From Helicobacteraceae bacterium (lineage in GTDB: Bacteria > Campylobacterota > Campylobacteria > Campylobacterales > Helicobacteraceae), in NCBI GenBank assembly GCA_900766555.1, contig CAAFVR010000017.1, positions 20,497 through 84,496 on the forward strand: a DNA stretch of 64,000 nt, in the 5' to 3' direction. Position 1 is the first letter of the stretch. Each line of letters starts with the position of its first letter. Below the pieces are notes generated by a model. It was not told the DNA's origin. It saw only the letters and a program-made list of their open reading frames with translations, and made no database searches. The position numbers and the translations under genes were made by a program. Below are positions 9,118-17,656 of the stretch, one piece after another.

Positions 9118-9914
9118 GTGAAAAAACAGCCTCCAGATCCGCTAAAAAAGCAATTTTTCTCTAATTTTGCCTCAAAAGTGGCTAATTCTTCGCTTAATTC
9201 AATTGCACTTTGTAGCAAATTATTTAATCTAAAGCGATTAAAAGATCTCAAAATTTGAGCACTTGACATGCCTTCTAGTCTTTTTGCAAATGCGCTCAAA
9301 TTTTCTTCTGTCTTGTTTTTTCTCTTGTTTTCTTTTTTGTTTTCAAAATGTCTAAAAATGCTTGCCGTATCGCATTTGACGCCTGAATTTATGATTCTAA
9401 TATTTGGCAGATCCTCTTTGAATTCTGAGACAATACTCCCATCGCCGCTAACATTTGCGCTCATAAATCCACTCGCAAAAAAGCTAGCATCACTTCCGAT
9501 CTGACTTGCAATTTGCGTAATCTCGCGCTTTGATAGCCCAAAATACTCATTATTTAGCTCCAAAAGTAGCTTTCCTGCATTGCTACTCCCACCACCTAAA
9601 CCGGCAAAAATTGGGATCTTTTTATTCACAAAAATATGTAAATTCTCCAAAATTTTGGCCTCATTTGCGCGACCTTGCAATATCAATGCGCGCTCTAGTG
9701 CCTTTAATGCCTTATAAATCAAATTATCTTCCATTTTACAGGGGAAATTTCCCTCTATTTTAAGGCCGCTCTTTTCTTTGATTTGCATTTCATCAAAAAG
9801 ATTTCCTTTAATTAAACAAAAGCGCGATGAAATATTATGCAAACGCGCACCGCTTGGCTTTGGAAAAACAATTAAAAATACATTAATCTTGGGATAGCAT
9901 CTAAAATTTAGCAA
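9108..9914 (-). CDS. ispE: 4-diphosphocytidyl-2-C-methyl-D-erythritol kinase IspE
   Basis: GHMP-family kinase that phosphorylates CDP-methylerythritol in the non-mevalonate isoprenoid pathway. The ATP-binding loop appears as PIFAGLGGGSSNAG, with GLGGGSS at residues 105-111; the N-terminal YPKINVFL and C-terminal FSGSGGCFF motifs also fit. A low-complexity lysine/asparagine/glutamate stretch (about residues 190-205), encoded by a short pyrimidine-rich repeat at about 9300-9345 on the plus strand, interrupts the usual sequence. Length 268 is ordinary. It overlaps truB and smpB. Confidence 0.93.
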   Translation of the reverse strand: MLNFRCYPKINVFLIVFPKPSGARLHNISSRFCLIKGNLFDEMQIKEKSGLKIEGNFPCKMEDNLIYKALKALERALILQGRANEAKILENLHIFVNKKIPIFAGLGGGSSNAGKLLLELNNEYFGLSKREITQIASQIGSDASFFASGFMSANVSGDGSIVSEFKEDLPNIRIINSGVKCDTASIFRHFENKKENKRKNKTEENLSAFAKRLEGMSSAQILRSFNRFRLNNLLQSAIELSEELATFEAKLEKNCFFSGSGGCFFTWE

Positions 9915-10864
9915 GGCAAGCCATTTAATAAAAATATAAAATTACTTTCCAAAGTTTCCAGATTTGGTGCCAATTTCACAACGCTAAAACAATCTCCAAG
10001 ATTTAGCACAAAAATGCCACTAAGTGCTAGATCCGCTAATAAATGCATCTTGGCTCCATTAAGCAACGCGACTTTTAGCTCCTCTCCGCGCAAAATGGCG
10101 CCATTTTTATTTGCATATAGATCTTTTAAATAAAGCACCTCAAAGCCCAAAAAATCAATCGGATCTAGCAAAATTTCACGCCCCAAAATACCGCTAAATC
10201 CGCTATCTTCTATGCGCTCCAAAAAACTAAGCGCACCTGTAGTTAAAAATCGCTTTGCCAAAATATCCCCAAAACTTCGCACATATGCGCCACCATTTAG
10301 CGTAATCTCAAAGCTCAAAAATGGATGCCTATATGAAATAAATTTAAGATCAAAAATATTCATAAATGATGGCGTTAAATCCACATCTTTGCCCTCTCTA
10401 GCGATTTGATATGCCCTTTTGCCATTAATTTTTTTGGCACTAAAAATTGGCGGAATATATTGAATTCTAGCTCCATTTAATGCGCTAAATTCACGCTTTA
10501 TATCCTCCAAATCAACTGGCAATATTTGCTCTATTTTTGAAATATCTGTGATATCCAAAGTTCTGCTTTGAACCCCGAGCCAAAGCGTCGCAAAATAGCG
10601 CTTTTTGACCTTTTGCTTTAGTCCAAAAAGCTTGGTATAAGCGCCAAAAGCCACAATCAAACTGCCGCAAGCAAACGGATCTAGCGTGCCAAAAAATCCA
10701 GCTTTTAGCTTCTTTTTTGCAAAGCGTCTTTTTAAGCCATCCAAAAATGCCCTGCTTGTAATCCCAGTTGGCTTATATGCCACAAAAAGCGCATCATGGC
10801 CATTTGGTCTTAACGTTGTTGCCAGATCCGATCTGGCCACATCAGATCTGGTTAGATCTGACAT
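9908..10864 (-). CDS. truB: tRNA pseudouridine(55) synthase TruB
   Basis: Makes pseudouridine 55 in the T loop of tRNAs. The catalytic aspartate is D62 in GFFGTLDPFACG; YKPTGITS and the YIPPIFSAKKINGKRAYQIAREG segment are further family marks. The first 25 or so residues are an extension not normally seen, with three Arg/Thr-Ser-Asp-type units encoded by a run of GATC-centred repeats (about 10819-10864). No better downstream ATG exists before the TruB core. The ATG overlaps the end of rdgB by 13 bases. Confidence 0.93.
   Translation of the reverse strand: MSDLTRSDVARSDLATTLRPNGHDALFVAYKPTGITSRAFLDGLKRRFAKKKLKAGFFGTLDPFACGSLIVAFGAYTKLFGLKQKVKKRYFATLWLGVQSRTLDITDISKIEQILPVDLEDIKREFSALNGARIQYIPPIFSAKKINGKRAYQIAREGKDVDLTPSFMNIFDLKFISYRHPFLSFEITLNGGAYVRSFGDILAKRFLTTGALSFLERIEDSGFSGILGREILLDPIDFLGFEVLYLKDLYANKNGAILRGEELKVALLNGAKMHLLADLALSGIFVLNLGDCFSVVKLAPNLETLESNFIFLLNGLPC
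10819..10864. repeat. Cluster of GATC-centred repeats at the 5' end of truB
   Basis: Within about 45 bases there are four AGATC-type units: AGATCCGATCT, AGATCTGG and AGATCTG copies in quick succession. One contains the CGGATCT motif that is dispersed over the whole window. They encode the unusual N-terminal Ser-Asp-Leu-type repeats of TruB. It looks like a local amplification of the same family of short motifs. Confidence 0.6.
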
Positions 10865-11508
10865 AACAGTTCTTTTAGCATTAAAAATCGATGTGAGAAT
10901 GCATTTTTATCTGCAATTTCACTAAGGCGAAGATTGCTAAAATCTGGGGCAAATTGCGCGTCATAGCCAAAGCCGCCATCGCCTCTTTCATCTGGATAAA
11001 TTTGTCCATTTAGATAGCCCTCTGCTTCAAAACACTTTATCTCGCCTGTTTTGCTTAACAATACGCCAGCGCTTACAAAATGCGCTTTTGAGCTTTTTAT
11101 GTCATTTTGTATTAAAAGCTCTCTTAAAATTGCGCGATTTTTGGCATCTTTATCTTTTTCTTTTTCTTTATCTTTTATTGCGCGCAAGATCGCCTTTTTA
11201 TCTTTTATAAATGGAGCCAAAATTTCTGAGTCCAAAAGTTCATGAAATCTAGCGCTATAAATCCCAGGCAAGCCATTTAGCGCATCAACGCAAAGTCCGC
11301 TATCCTCACCCAAGATCATATCGCCACAAATTTGCACATTGGCTTTCAAAAAAGCATTTTCTAAAAAGCTAGATCCGATCTCATCTACATTTATGTCATT
11401 TTGCACATCAAGTAGGCTTTTTATTTGCAGATCTGGCCTTAGATCTGAGATGATTTTGCGGGCCTCGGCAATTTTGTGCGCATTTTTACTCGCGATAAAA
11501 AGGGTCAA
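10852..11508 (-). CDS. rdgB: XTP/dITP diphosphatase (RdgB/HAM1)
   Basis: Hydrolyses non-canonical purine nucleoside triphosphates to keep them out of DNA. The family features are the start LFIASKNAHKIAEA, EDSGLCVDALNGLPGIYSARF in the middle, and GDGGFGYDAQF near the end. A TTG start is chosen because AAAGGA lies six bases upstream on the minus strand and the conserved N-terminus begins at once. About residues 110-125 form a Lys/Asp/Glu run encoded by a short tandem repeat (11150-11180), extending the protein to 218 residues against about 200 usually. Confidence 0.94.
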   Translation of the reverse strand: MTLFIASKNAHKIAEARKIISDLRPDLQIKSLLDVQNDINVDEIGSSFLENAFLKANVQICGDMILGEDSGLCVDALNGLPGIYSARFHELLDSEILAPFIKDKKAILRAIKDKEKEKDKDAKNRAILRELLIQNDIKSSKAHFVSAGVLLSKTGEIKCFEAEGYLNGQIYPDERGDGGFGYDAQFAPDFSNLRLSEIADKNAFSHRFLMLKELLCQI

Positions 11509-11527
11509 TTCTTTCCTTTGATATTGA

Positions 11528-11533
11528 TATAAT
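11528..11533 (+). promoter_or_regulatory. Predicted extended -10 box of the YajR-like gene
   Basis: TGATATAAT, an extended -10 sequence, lies in the 50-base divergent gap between rdgB and the MFS gene, about 26 bases before the first ATG. It fits the Campylobacterota sigma-70-type promoter. Predicted only. Confidence 0.5.
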
Positions 11534-11558
11534 CTGCATCCTGCAACAGATTTGGATT

Positions 11559-12890
11559 ATGATTATGATGGATAGCACTTTTTTAAAAATCTTACCACTT
11601 ACGATTGTAATTTCTCTGCGATTTTTTGGACTTTTCATCATTTTGCCCACCATTTCGCTGCACGCTAGTTCATTTCATGACGCATCAGGGCTCGCAATCG
11701 GGCTTGTAATTGGGCTCGCGTATTTTACGCAATTCATTTTCCAAACGCCATTTGGCGCGCTAAGCGATAGATTTAATAGAAATTACATAATAATTTTTGG
11801 CTTATTTATATTTCTAATTGGATCTATCATATGCGGATTTGCAACTGATATTTGGCATTTAATTTTAGGACGCGCACTTCAAGGCGCTGGCGCAATTGGC
11901 GGAATTGTAAGTGCCAAAATAAGCGACTTAAGCCCTGAGTCAAAACGCACAAAATCAATGGCGCTAATGGGCGCTGGAATATTTCTTAGCTTTCTTGGCG
12001 CGCTTGTGCTAGGCCCAATTATTGTGGCGCATTTTGGAAATCAGAGCCTATTTTTTATAAGCGCCGTACTTTGTGTCATATCAATTATCATAATGTTTTT
12101 TGTACCGCATTCGCCAAAGCTTAGTTTTACGAGCTCAAATGTCAAAATGAGCGCAATTAATTCAAATTTAATGATCATGAACCTAAGCTCATTTTTGGAA
12201 AAGGCGCTAATGACGCTAATTTTTGTGATGCTGCCGCTGCTTTGGGTTAAGCATTTCAATCAAAATGCTAGCAATCTTTGGTACATTTATTTGCCAGCTG
12301 GAGTTGTTGGCATTTTTGCAATGGGACCCGCCTCGATAATTGCAGAAAAATACAATCGCCCAAAAGCCGTTTTGAGCTTTGGGATAGCCTGCTTTTTAGT
12401 CGCATTTTTATTACTTGGGATTGCTAATTTTATATCCGTTTTTGCTGGCGTTATCATATTTTTTATCGGATTTGCGACGCTAGAGCCAATTATGCAAAGC
12501 ATGGTCTCAAAATTTGCAAAGGCCAAAATTAGAGGCTTAGCGCTTGGGAACTTCACCGCTAGCGCATATTTGGGCAGTTTTGTTGGGGGCTTTTTTGGGA
12601 GCATTTTTTATCATATCTTTGGACTTGCCGTAATTGGCTTTATCGTGGCTTTTATCTGTATTTTGTGGCTTATTGTTATTCGATTTTTGGATGATTTATC
12701 GCTGCTCAAAATAATTTATATCCATACAAATAAACTTAAGTCTCCCACATCGGATCTAGCCATTTTGGGGCATTTGGGAGTCAAAGATTGGTACATAAAT
12801 GATAATGAACAATTGCTTGTCATAAAATTTGACCCAAATATCATTTCACAAAATAACCTTGAATCTGAACTTGAGAGCCAAAATGCCTAA
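11559..12890 (+). CDS. MFS transporter, YajR-like with C-terminal cytosolic domain
   Basis: Twelve-helix major facilitator protein, probably an efflux pump. The A-like motif FGALSDRFNRNYIIIFGL is present after the second helix. The last 70 residues, after the final helix, are hydrophilic, with a LGVKDWYINDNEQLLVIKFDP pattern resembling the ferredoxin-like YAM domain of E. coli YajR. Three ATGs lie in the first ten bases of the frame (11559, 11565, 11568). The GGA at 11554 is better spaced for the second or third, so the true start may be 11565 or 11568. The substrate is unknown. Confidence 0.85.
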   Translation: MIMMDSTFLKILPLTIVISLRFFGLFIILPTISLHASSFHDASGLAIGLVIGLAYFTQFIFQTPFGALSDRFNRNYIIIFGLFIFLIGSIICGFATDIWHLILGRALQGAGAIGGIVSAKISDLSPESKRTKSMALMGAGIFLSFLGALVLGPIIVAHFGNQSLFFISAVLCVISIIIMFFVPHSPKLSFTSSNVKMSAINSNLMIMNLSSFLEKALMTLIFVMLPLLWVKHFNQNASNLWYIYLPAGVVGIFAMGPASIIAEKYNRPKAVLSFGIACFLVAFLLLGIANFISVFAGVIIFFIGFATLEPIMQSMVSKFAKAKIRGLALGNFTASAYLGSFVGGFFGSIFYHIFGLAVIGFIVAFICILWLIVIRFLDDLSLLKIIYIHTNKLKSPTSDLAILGHLGVKDWYINDNEQLLVIKFDPNIISQNNLESELESQNA

Positions 12891-13302
12891 AACACAAACA
12901 ATACAGTTACGCCTGATGCGCGCACTTAAAATCACTTTTATAGCGCATTTTATTATTGATTTAATTTTTGCTTTGCCGCTGCTTTTTTATCCCAAATTTT
13001 TGTTCATTTTATTTGATTTCCAAAGCCTTGATTTAATCACGCCTCGAATTATCGGATCTGCACTTTTTGCAATCGGCACGATCTCACTTTTAGTACAAAA
13101 TGCGAGTAAAGAAGTTTTTATAAGCTTTTTGAAATTCAAACTTCTTTGGTCTTCAAGCTGCGTTTTAGCACTTTTTTTGGGATTAATTGGTGATGAAATG
13201 GTGCTTCAATCTATGCTAGCAAAGGCTTCTTTGATTGGAGCTTTAGTAATTTTTGCCATATTTTTTAGCATTTGGCTGTTCTTTTATCTAAAGCTAAAAT
13301 AG
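12883..13302 (+). CDS. Small multi-pass membrane protein, function unknown
   Basis: About 139 residues with four hydrophobic segments: roughly residues 12-38, 45-68, 75-98 and 108-135. No recognised motif. The ATG at 12883 overlaps the stop of the MFS gene as ATGCCTAA, which suggests coupled translation. An in-frame start at 12829 is possible but would lie deep in the MFS gene. It converges on gpmI with a nine-base overlap. A partner of the exporter is plausible from position only. Confidence 0.65.
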   Translation: MPKTQTIQLRLMRALKITFIAHFIIDLIFALPLLFYPKFLFILFDFQSLDLITPRIIGSALFAIGTISLLVQNASKEVFISFLKFKLLWSSSCVLALFLGLIGDEMVLQSMLAKASLIGALVIFAIFFSIWLFFYLKLK

Positions 13303-14775
13303 CGCTTCTTCCATTTCAGGCGGCTTTGGCAAATCAAGTAGCTTTAATACACTTGCTGCGATATTGCAAAGGCTCCCATTTTTAACGGATCTAACGCCAT
13401 GCGCTAGCACAAAGCACCAAACATCGCCCACGGTATGATTTGTCAAAATCTCGCCATTTTCACCGCGCATCTTTTCGCAATTTCCATGATCTGCTGTAAT
13501 TATTAGCGCATAATCTAACTTTTTAGCTAGCTCAATAATTTTTAATAATTGCTCATCCACGGCCTCTACAGCTTTGATCCCGGCTTCAAAAACGCCCGTG
13601 TGGCCCACCATATCGCCATTGGCAAAATTTACCAAAATGAAATCTTTATTTTCATTCATCGCTTTTAGCACTGCTTCGCCAACTTCTGGAGCTGACATTT
13701 CGGGCTTTAAATCATATGTTTTAACTTTTGGACTCGGTATTAAAACGCGAGATTCATTAGGATATGGCTCTTCTATTCCGCCATTAAAAAAGAATGTGAC
13801 ATGCGCATATTTTTCCGTCTCAGCCGTGTGCATCTGCGTTAAATTCGCCTCTGCGATCACTTGAGATAATGTATTTTTAATATCACTTTTGGGGAAAAGT
13901 ACGGGAAAAGAAAATGATTCATCATATTCTGTGGCCGTTAAAATTGCTTCATTTTCCAAAATTAACTTTTGTTCAAATTCGCTAAATCCGCTAGCTAGCG
14001 AGCTTACAATTTGACGCATCCTATCGCTTCGAAAATTTATGCAAAATACGCCATCGTCCTCTTTGATACCGCTAAAATCACCAAAACTAGCTGGCTTTAT
14101 AAATTCATCATAAATGCCCTCGCTATAGCTTGATTTCACATAATCTAGCGGATTTTTGGGGGATGCAAAAGAGCCTTTTACTATAGCGTCATATGCCTGT
14201 TTTGTGCGCTCAAAACGTTTATCTCTATCCATGGCATAAAAACGGCCCGATAATGAAGCGATCTTGATATTTTTATATTCTTTAATGAAATCTTGCACTT
14301 GCTCTACGAAATGTACGCCAGATTCTGGGCTAACATCCCGCCCATCTGTAATTAAATGCAAGAAAACTTCGGTATTTTTTTTTGAGGCCACTTTGGCTGC
14401 TTCTAAAAAATGATTGATATGGCTATGTACGCCGCCATCGCTTATTAGCCCAATTATATGCACGCGTTTTGATCTATTTAAAAAATCTTGCAGCTTTTTA
14501 TTTAGCTCAAAGCTCTTATCTTTTATTGCGCGATCAATTTGCACCAAATATTGATAGAGCACGCGCCCAGATCCGATACTCATGTGGCCAACTTCAGAAT
14601 TGCCCATCTGGCCATCTGGCAAGCCCACAAATTCGCCATATGTATGAATTAGCGCATGTGGGACATTGGCAAAAAGATAGTCATAAGCTGGCTTTTTGGC
14701 ATGAGCAAATGCATTGTAGTAATCGCTATCATTATGTCCGATGCCATCTGCGATAATTAGAATTGTTTTTTGCAT
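13294..14775 (-). CDS. gpmI: 2,3-bisphosphoglycerate-independent phosphoglycerate mutase
   Basis: Interconverts 3- and 2-phosphoglycerate in glycolysis/gluconeogenesis; a two-manganese enzyme of the alkaline phosphatase superfamily. The catalytic serine is S60 in GQMGNSEVGHMSIGSGR; the metal-binding ITADHGNCEKM and NHTVGDVW motifs are near the C-terminus. Length 493 is normal. A run of nine adenines in the coding strand (plus-strand T9 at 14355-14363) is a possible slippage site. The transglycosylase-like gene lies three bases upstream. Confidence 0.95.
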   Translation of the reverse strand: MQKTILIIADGIGHNDSDYYNAFAHAKKPAYDYLFANVPHALIHTYGEFVGLPDGQMGNSEVGHMSIGSGRVLYQYLVQIDRAIKDKSFELNKKLQDFLNRSKRVHIIGLISDGGVHSHINHFLEAAKVASKKNTEVFLHLITDGRDVSPESGVHFVEQVQDFIKEYKNIKIASLSGRFYAMDRDKRFERTKQAYDAIVKGSFASPKNPLDYVKSSYSEGIYDEFIKPASFGDFSGIKEDDGVFCINFRSDRMRQIVSSLASGFSEFEQKLILENEAILTATEYDESFSFPVLFPKSDIKNTLSQVIAEANLTQMHTAETEKYAHVTFFFNGGIEEPYPNESRVLIPSPKVKTYDLKPEMSAPEVGEAVLKAMNENKDFILVNFANGDMVGHTGVFEAGIKAVEAVDEQLLKIIELAKKLDYALIITADHGNCEKMRGENGEILTNHTVGDVWCFVLAHGVRSVKNGSLCNIAASVLKLLDLPKPPEMEEALF

Positions 14776-14778
14776 CTT

Positions 14779-15459
14779 TTATTTTTCCTCAAGTAAAATT
14801 ATTTTATTTTTAGCATTTTTTCTGCTCTTTTTTTGCTCATTTAGCGCGTCAAAAACGTCTTTGTGGGTGAATTCCTTTTGTAGATCTGATATGACCTTTT
14901 TCAAAATGCGCATTTTATAGTTCACCTCGGTGTAATATCGCTCAGCTAGCGCATCTTTTGCTTTATCTCTGCGCCAAGAATTGCCTTTGTTATAGGATTT
15001 GATAATGCGCTTGATATTGCCGCGATGTTGCGCATTCCAAAGCTTTAGCTCATTTAGCGCTAATGTTTTTGATAAATCAAAGTCATTTATTAGCATTTGT
15101 CCCATGATATTTCGGTTATAAACTGTGTCTTTTAAGCTTTTGAAACGCAGTGCATTTGGGATATAAATATGAAATACGCCAGCGCTTGGATCGCTGAAAT
15201 TTATATTATATTTGCCAGCGCAACTTTCATGCCAAGCGATGGCGGCTAAAATTAGCCCCATTTTCTCGCTTTCGCCAAATGTATAACTGTCATATAGCAC
15301 GCGTTTTTGCTCTTTGGTAAAATCTTCCAAACGCGGGCAAGCCTCATACAGATCTGTCTCCCCGCTAACAATATCTTTGGTTTTTTTGATTTCTTCAGAA
15401 AAGCTAAGAGAGCTAAAAGATATAAATAAAACAGCAGCCAAAACGCGCAAAATCTTCAT
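14779..15459 (-). CDS. Secreted lytic-transglycosylase-like protein
   Basis: A signal peptide (about residues 1-21, ending SFSEE) precedes a 205-residue periplasmic domain. The segment AAIAWHESCAGKYNINFSDPSAGVFHIYIP has the E-S...GxxxI layout of SLT-type lytic transglycosylases, with the glutamate of WHES the candidate catalytic acid, followed by a repeat-like helical region and a lysine-rich tail. Not a textbook SLT domain, so the enzyme activity is inferred. It is three bases upstream of gpmI in the same direction and has its own promoter region shared with glyS. Confidence 0.6.
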   Translation of the reverse strand: MKILRVLAAVLFISFSSLSFSEEIKKTKDIVSGETDLYEACPRLEDFTKEQKRVLYDSYTFGESEKMGLILAAIAWHESCAGKYNINFSDPSAGVFHIYIPNALRFKSLKDTVYNRNIMGQMLINDFDLSKTLALNELKLWNAQHRGNIKRIIKSYNKGNSWRRDKAKDALAERYYTEVNYKMRILKKVISDLQKEFTHKDVFDALNEQKKSRKNAKNKIILLEEK

Positions 15460-15479
15460 GCGTACCTAAATGTTAAAGT

Positions 15480-15485
15480 TATAAT
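15480..15485 (+). promoter_or_regulatory. Predicted -10 box of glyS
   Basis: TATAAT about 20 bases before the glyS ATG, in the divergent gap with the transglycosylase-like gene. Predicted from sequence only. Confidence 0.5.
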
Positions 15486-15504
15486 ACGATTTTGAAAGGT
15501 GCAA

Positions 15505-17568
15505 ATGAGCCTAAACAATCCCCAAAATCATGCAAATTTCATGCCATTTTTTGCCGAAATCCTAGTGGAAGAAATGCCAGCTTTGGCGCTTTTAAACACA
15601 TATAAAAGCATAGAAAGTATCTTTGCAAATGAGCTTAAAGAACATGAAATTGATGCTAATTTTACCCTTTATTACACGCCAAGACGAATTGTCTTTATTT
15701 CAACGAATTTTCCACTTTTTACTAGATCTAGCGAAATTACACTTTATGGACCGCCAATTGAGCTAGCCAAAATGCCAAATTCGCCAGCGCTAAATGCATT
15801 TTTGCAAAAAAATGACCTAACAATAGAAGACATCAAAAATAGCGTTCAAGGGGATGGGGCTTTCAAAACGGTCATTAAAAATAACAAAGAAGTTATCTGT
15901 GTAACAAAAACAAAAGAGCCCAAAAAAACGAGCGAATTAATAGGCCAAATAATATTAAATACCTCATTGGCTATAAAATTTGGCAAATCTATGCGTTTTA
16001 GCCCAAGCCTAGATCCGTTCATTCGGCCAGTTCGTAATATTTGCGCCTTTTTGGGCAATGAATTTATAGAAATTAGCGCATTTGGCATAAAGGGAAAGCC
16101 AGAAATTACACTTCATCGCGATATAAATAAAATAGAAATACCTAAAAATTTGCAAAGTTATCTTGAAATATTAAATTCTAACTATGTAATTTTGGATCAA
16201 AAAAAGCGCTTAGAAAAAATCAGATCTGATATCAAAGATATTGAAACTCAAAGTGGACTTTATGTCGAGCTAGATAATGATATTTTAGAAGAAAATGGCG
16301 CATTATGCGAATATCCAAGCGCTATTTTAGGGCATTTTGACGAAGCATTTTTGCGCCTGCCAAAAGAAGTTATAAGCACATCTATGAAGTCAAATCAGCG
16401 CTATTTCGCCGTCTATAAAGATAAAGAAAAAACGAGTCTTGCAAATGCATTTGTGCTAGTTACAAATTCCACAAATAAAGATAAAAGCACAATATTAAAT
16501 GGCAATCAAAAGGTCCTAAAAGCTAGGCTAAGTGATGCTCTATTTTTCTATGATAATGATTTAAAAGCCGGTTTTGATGAGAGCGGGCTTAATAATTTGG
16601 CTTTTTTTACTTCCAAAAATAGCTCAATTTCAATGGCGCAAAATGTAAGCGCACAAATAATAATCGCGCGCTATCTCTGCAATAAATATCAAATAGAAAA
16701 ACAAAAAATAGAAGAAATATGCGAGAGTTTGCGCTTTAGTAAATGTGATTTATTAAGCCAAATGGTAGGCGAATTCCCAGAATTACAGGGGATAATTGGC
16801 TCTTATTATGCGCGTTCTTTTGGGCTCAATCAAAATGTCGCACAAAATATTAAAGAACAATATCTCCCAAGCTCTGAATTCTCCGCCCTTCCAAGCAATA
16901 AATCTAGTGCGATAACTGCGCTATGTGGCAAAATTTATGCACTTTTATATTTTTTTAGCATTAATTTAATTCCAAGCGGATCTAAAGACCCTTTTGGCCT
17001 GCGAAGAGGTGCAACTGGGCTGCTTAAAATTATCCTAGCTTTTAATTTCAATTTTGATATCAAAGATGATTTGAAAAATATTGCAAAAGAACTCAATTTA
17101 AATGTGGATATTGAAGCGCTTTTTGAGTTCATAACAGAGCGTTTTGTGCATGTGCTAGATATTAATCCTAGCTTTTTAAAAGCGCTTGTAAATGAGCAAA
17201 ATGCGCTTTTTATCGCACATAAAGCTATGGCTCTAAATGAACTTTTGACCCCAGAAATTAGCTCGACATTTAAGCGCGTAGCCAATATCTTAAAAGATAA
17301 GCCAAAATACGCGCTAGATCCGATCTTTTTTAAAGATCCTTGCGAAAATGCGCTTTATAGCAAATATCTTGAGATATCAAATTCAACTTTTAGCGATTTT
17401 AAAACGCATATCAGAGCACTTTGTGAATTCAAAGAACCCCTGGAGGCATTTTTTAGCGAAGTGCGCGTCTTAAGCGATGATGTAAAACTTACGCAAAATC
17501 GCCTAGCGCTAATGTCTCTAATATATGAAGAATTCCTAAAAATTGCAGATCTAAAGCTGATTGGGTAA
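15505..17568 (+). CDS. glyS: Glycyl-tRNA synthetase beta subunit
   Basis: Beta subunit of the bacterial alpha2-beta2 glycyl-tRNA synthetase, needed for tRNA recognition. The start region FFAEILVEEMPALAL and the internal LDPFIRPVRNICAFLG, NQRYFAVY and DPFGLRRGATGLLKI segments are typical. ATG at 15505 has AAAGG about six bases upstream; an in-frame GTG at 15499 is less well placed. About 687 residues, the usual size. No glyQ is next to it; in H. pylori, from memory, glyQ sits beside the nif3 gene. Confidence 0.96.
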   Translation: MSLNNPQNHANFMPFFAEILVEEMPALALLNTYKSIESIFANELKEHEIDANFTLYYTPRRIVFISTNFPLFTRSSEITLYGPPIELAKMPNSPALNAFLQKNDLTIEDIKNSVQGDGAFKTVIKNNKEVICVTKTKEPKKTSELIGQIILNTSLAIKFGKSMRFSPSLDPFIRPVRNICAFLGNEFIEISAFGIKGKPEITLHRDINKIEIPKNLQSYLEILNSNYVILDQKKRLEKIRSDIKDIETQSGLYVELDNDILEENGALCEYPSAILGHFDEAFLRLPKEVISTSMKSNQRYFAVYKDKEKTSLANAFVLVTNSTNKDKSTILNGNQKVLKARLSDALFFYDNDLKAGFDESGLNNLAFFTSKNSSISMAQNVSAQIIIARYLCNKYQIEKQKIEEICESLRFSKCDLLSQMVGEFPELQGIIGSYYARSFGLNQNVAQNIKEQYLPSSEFSALPSNKSSAITALCGKIYALLYFFSINLIPSGSKDPFGLRRGATGLLKIILAFNFNFDIKDDLKNIAKELNLNVDIEALFEFITERFVHVLDINPSFLKALVNEQNALFIAHKAMALNELLTPEISSTFKRVANILKDKPKYALDPIFFKDPCENALYSKYLEISNSTFSDFKTHIRALCEFKEPLEAFFSEVRVLSDDVKLTQNRLALMSLIYEEFLKIADLKLIG

Positions 17569-17608
17569 TTTTTGAACTTTTGGGCTTTTGGCTTTATAAG
17601 TTTTTAGA

Positions 17609-17627
17609 TATAATGATAATCATTACT
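17609..17627 (+). promoter_or_regulatory. Fur-box-like operator overlapping a -10 box
   Basis: The 19 bases match the E. coli Fur consensus GATAATGATAATCATTATC at 16 positions. The first six bases are TATAAT, so iron-loaded Fur bound here would cover the -10 box of the TonB-dependent receptor gene that begins 30 bases downstream. This predicts repression in iron-replete cells. Campylobacterota Fur boxes can differ from the E. coli consensus, so binding is inferred. Confidence 0.75.
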
Positions 17628-17656
17628 ACTTTAAATTTTTAAACTAAGGACCCTTC

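Noticed and set aside
14355..14363. T9 tract in gpmI (and T8 in waaA) as contingency loci
   Set aside because: Runs of eight or nine A/T are common at this base composition and lie in housekeeping genes, where an off state would be costly.
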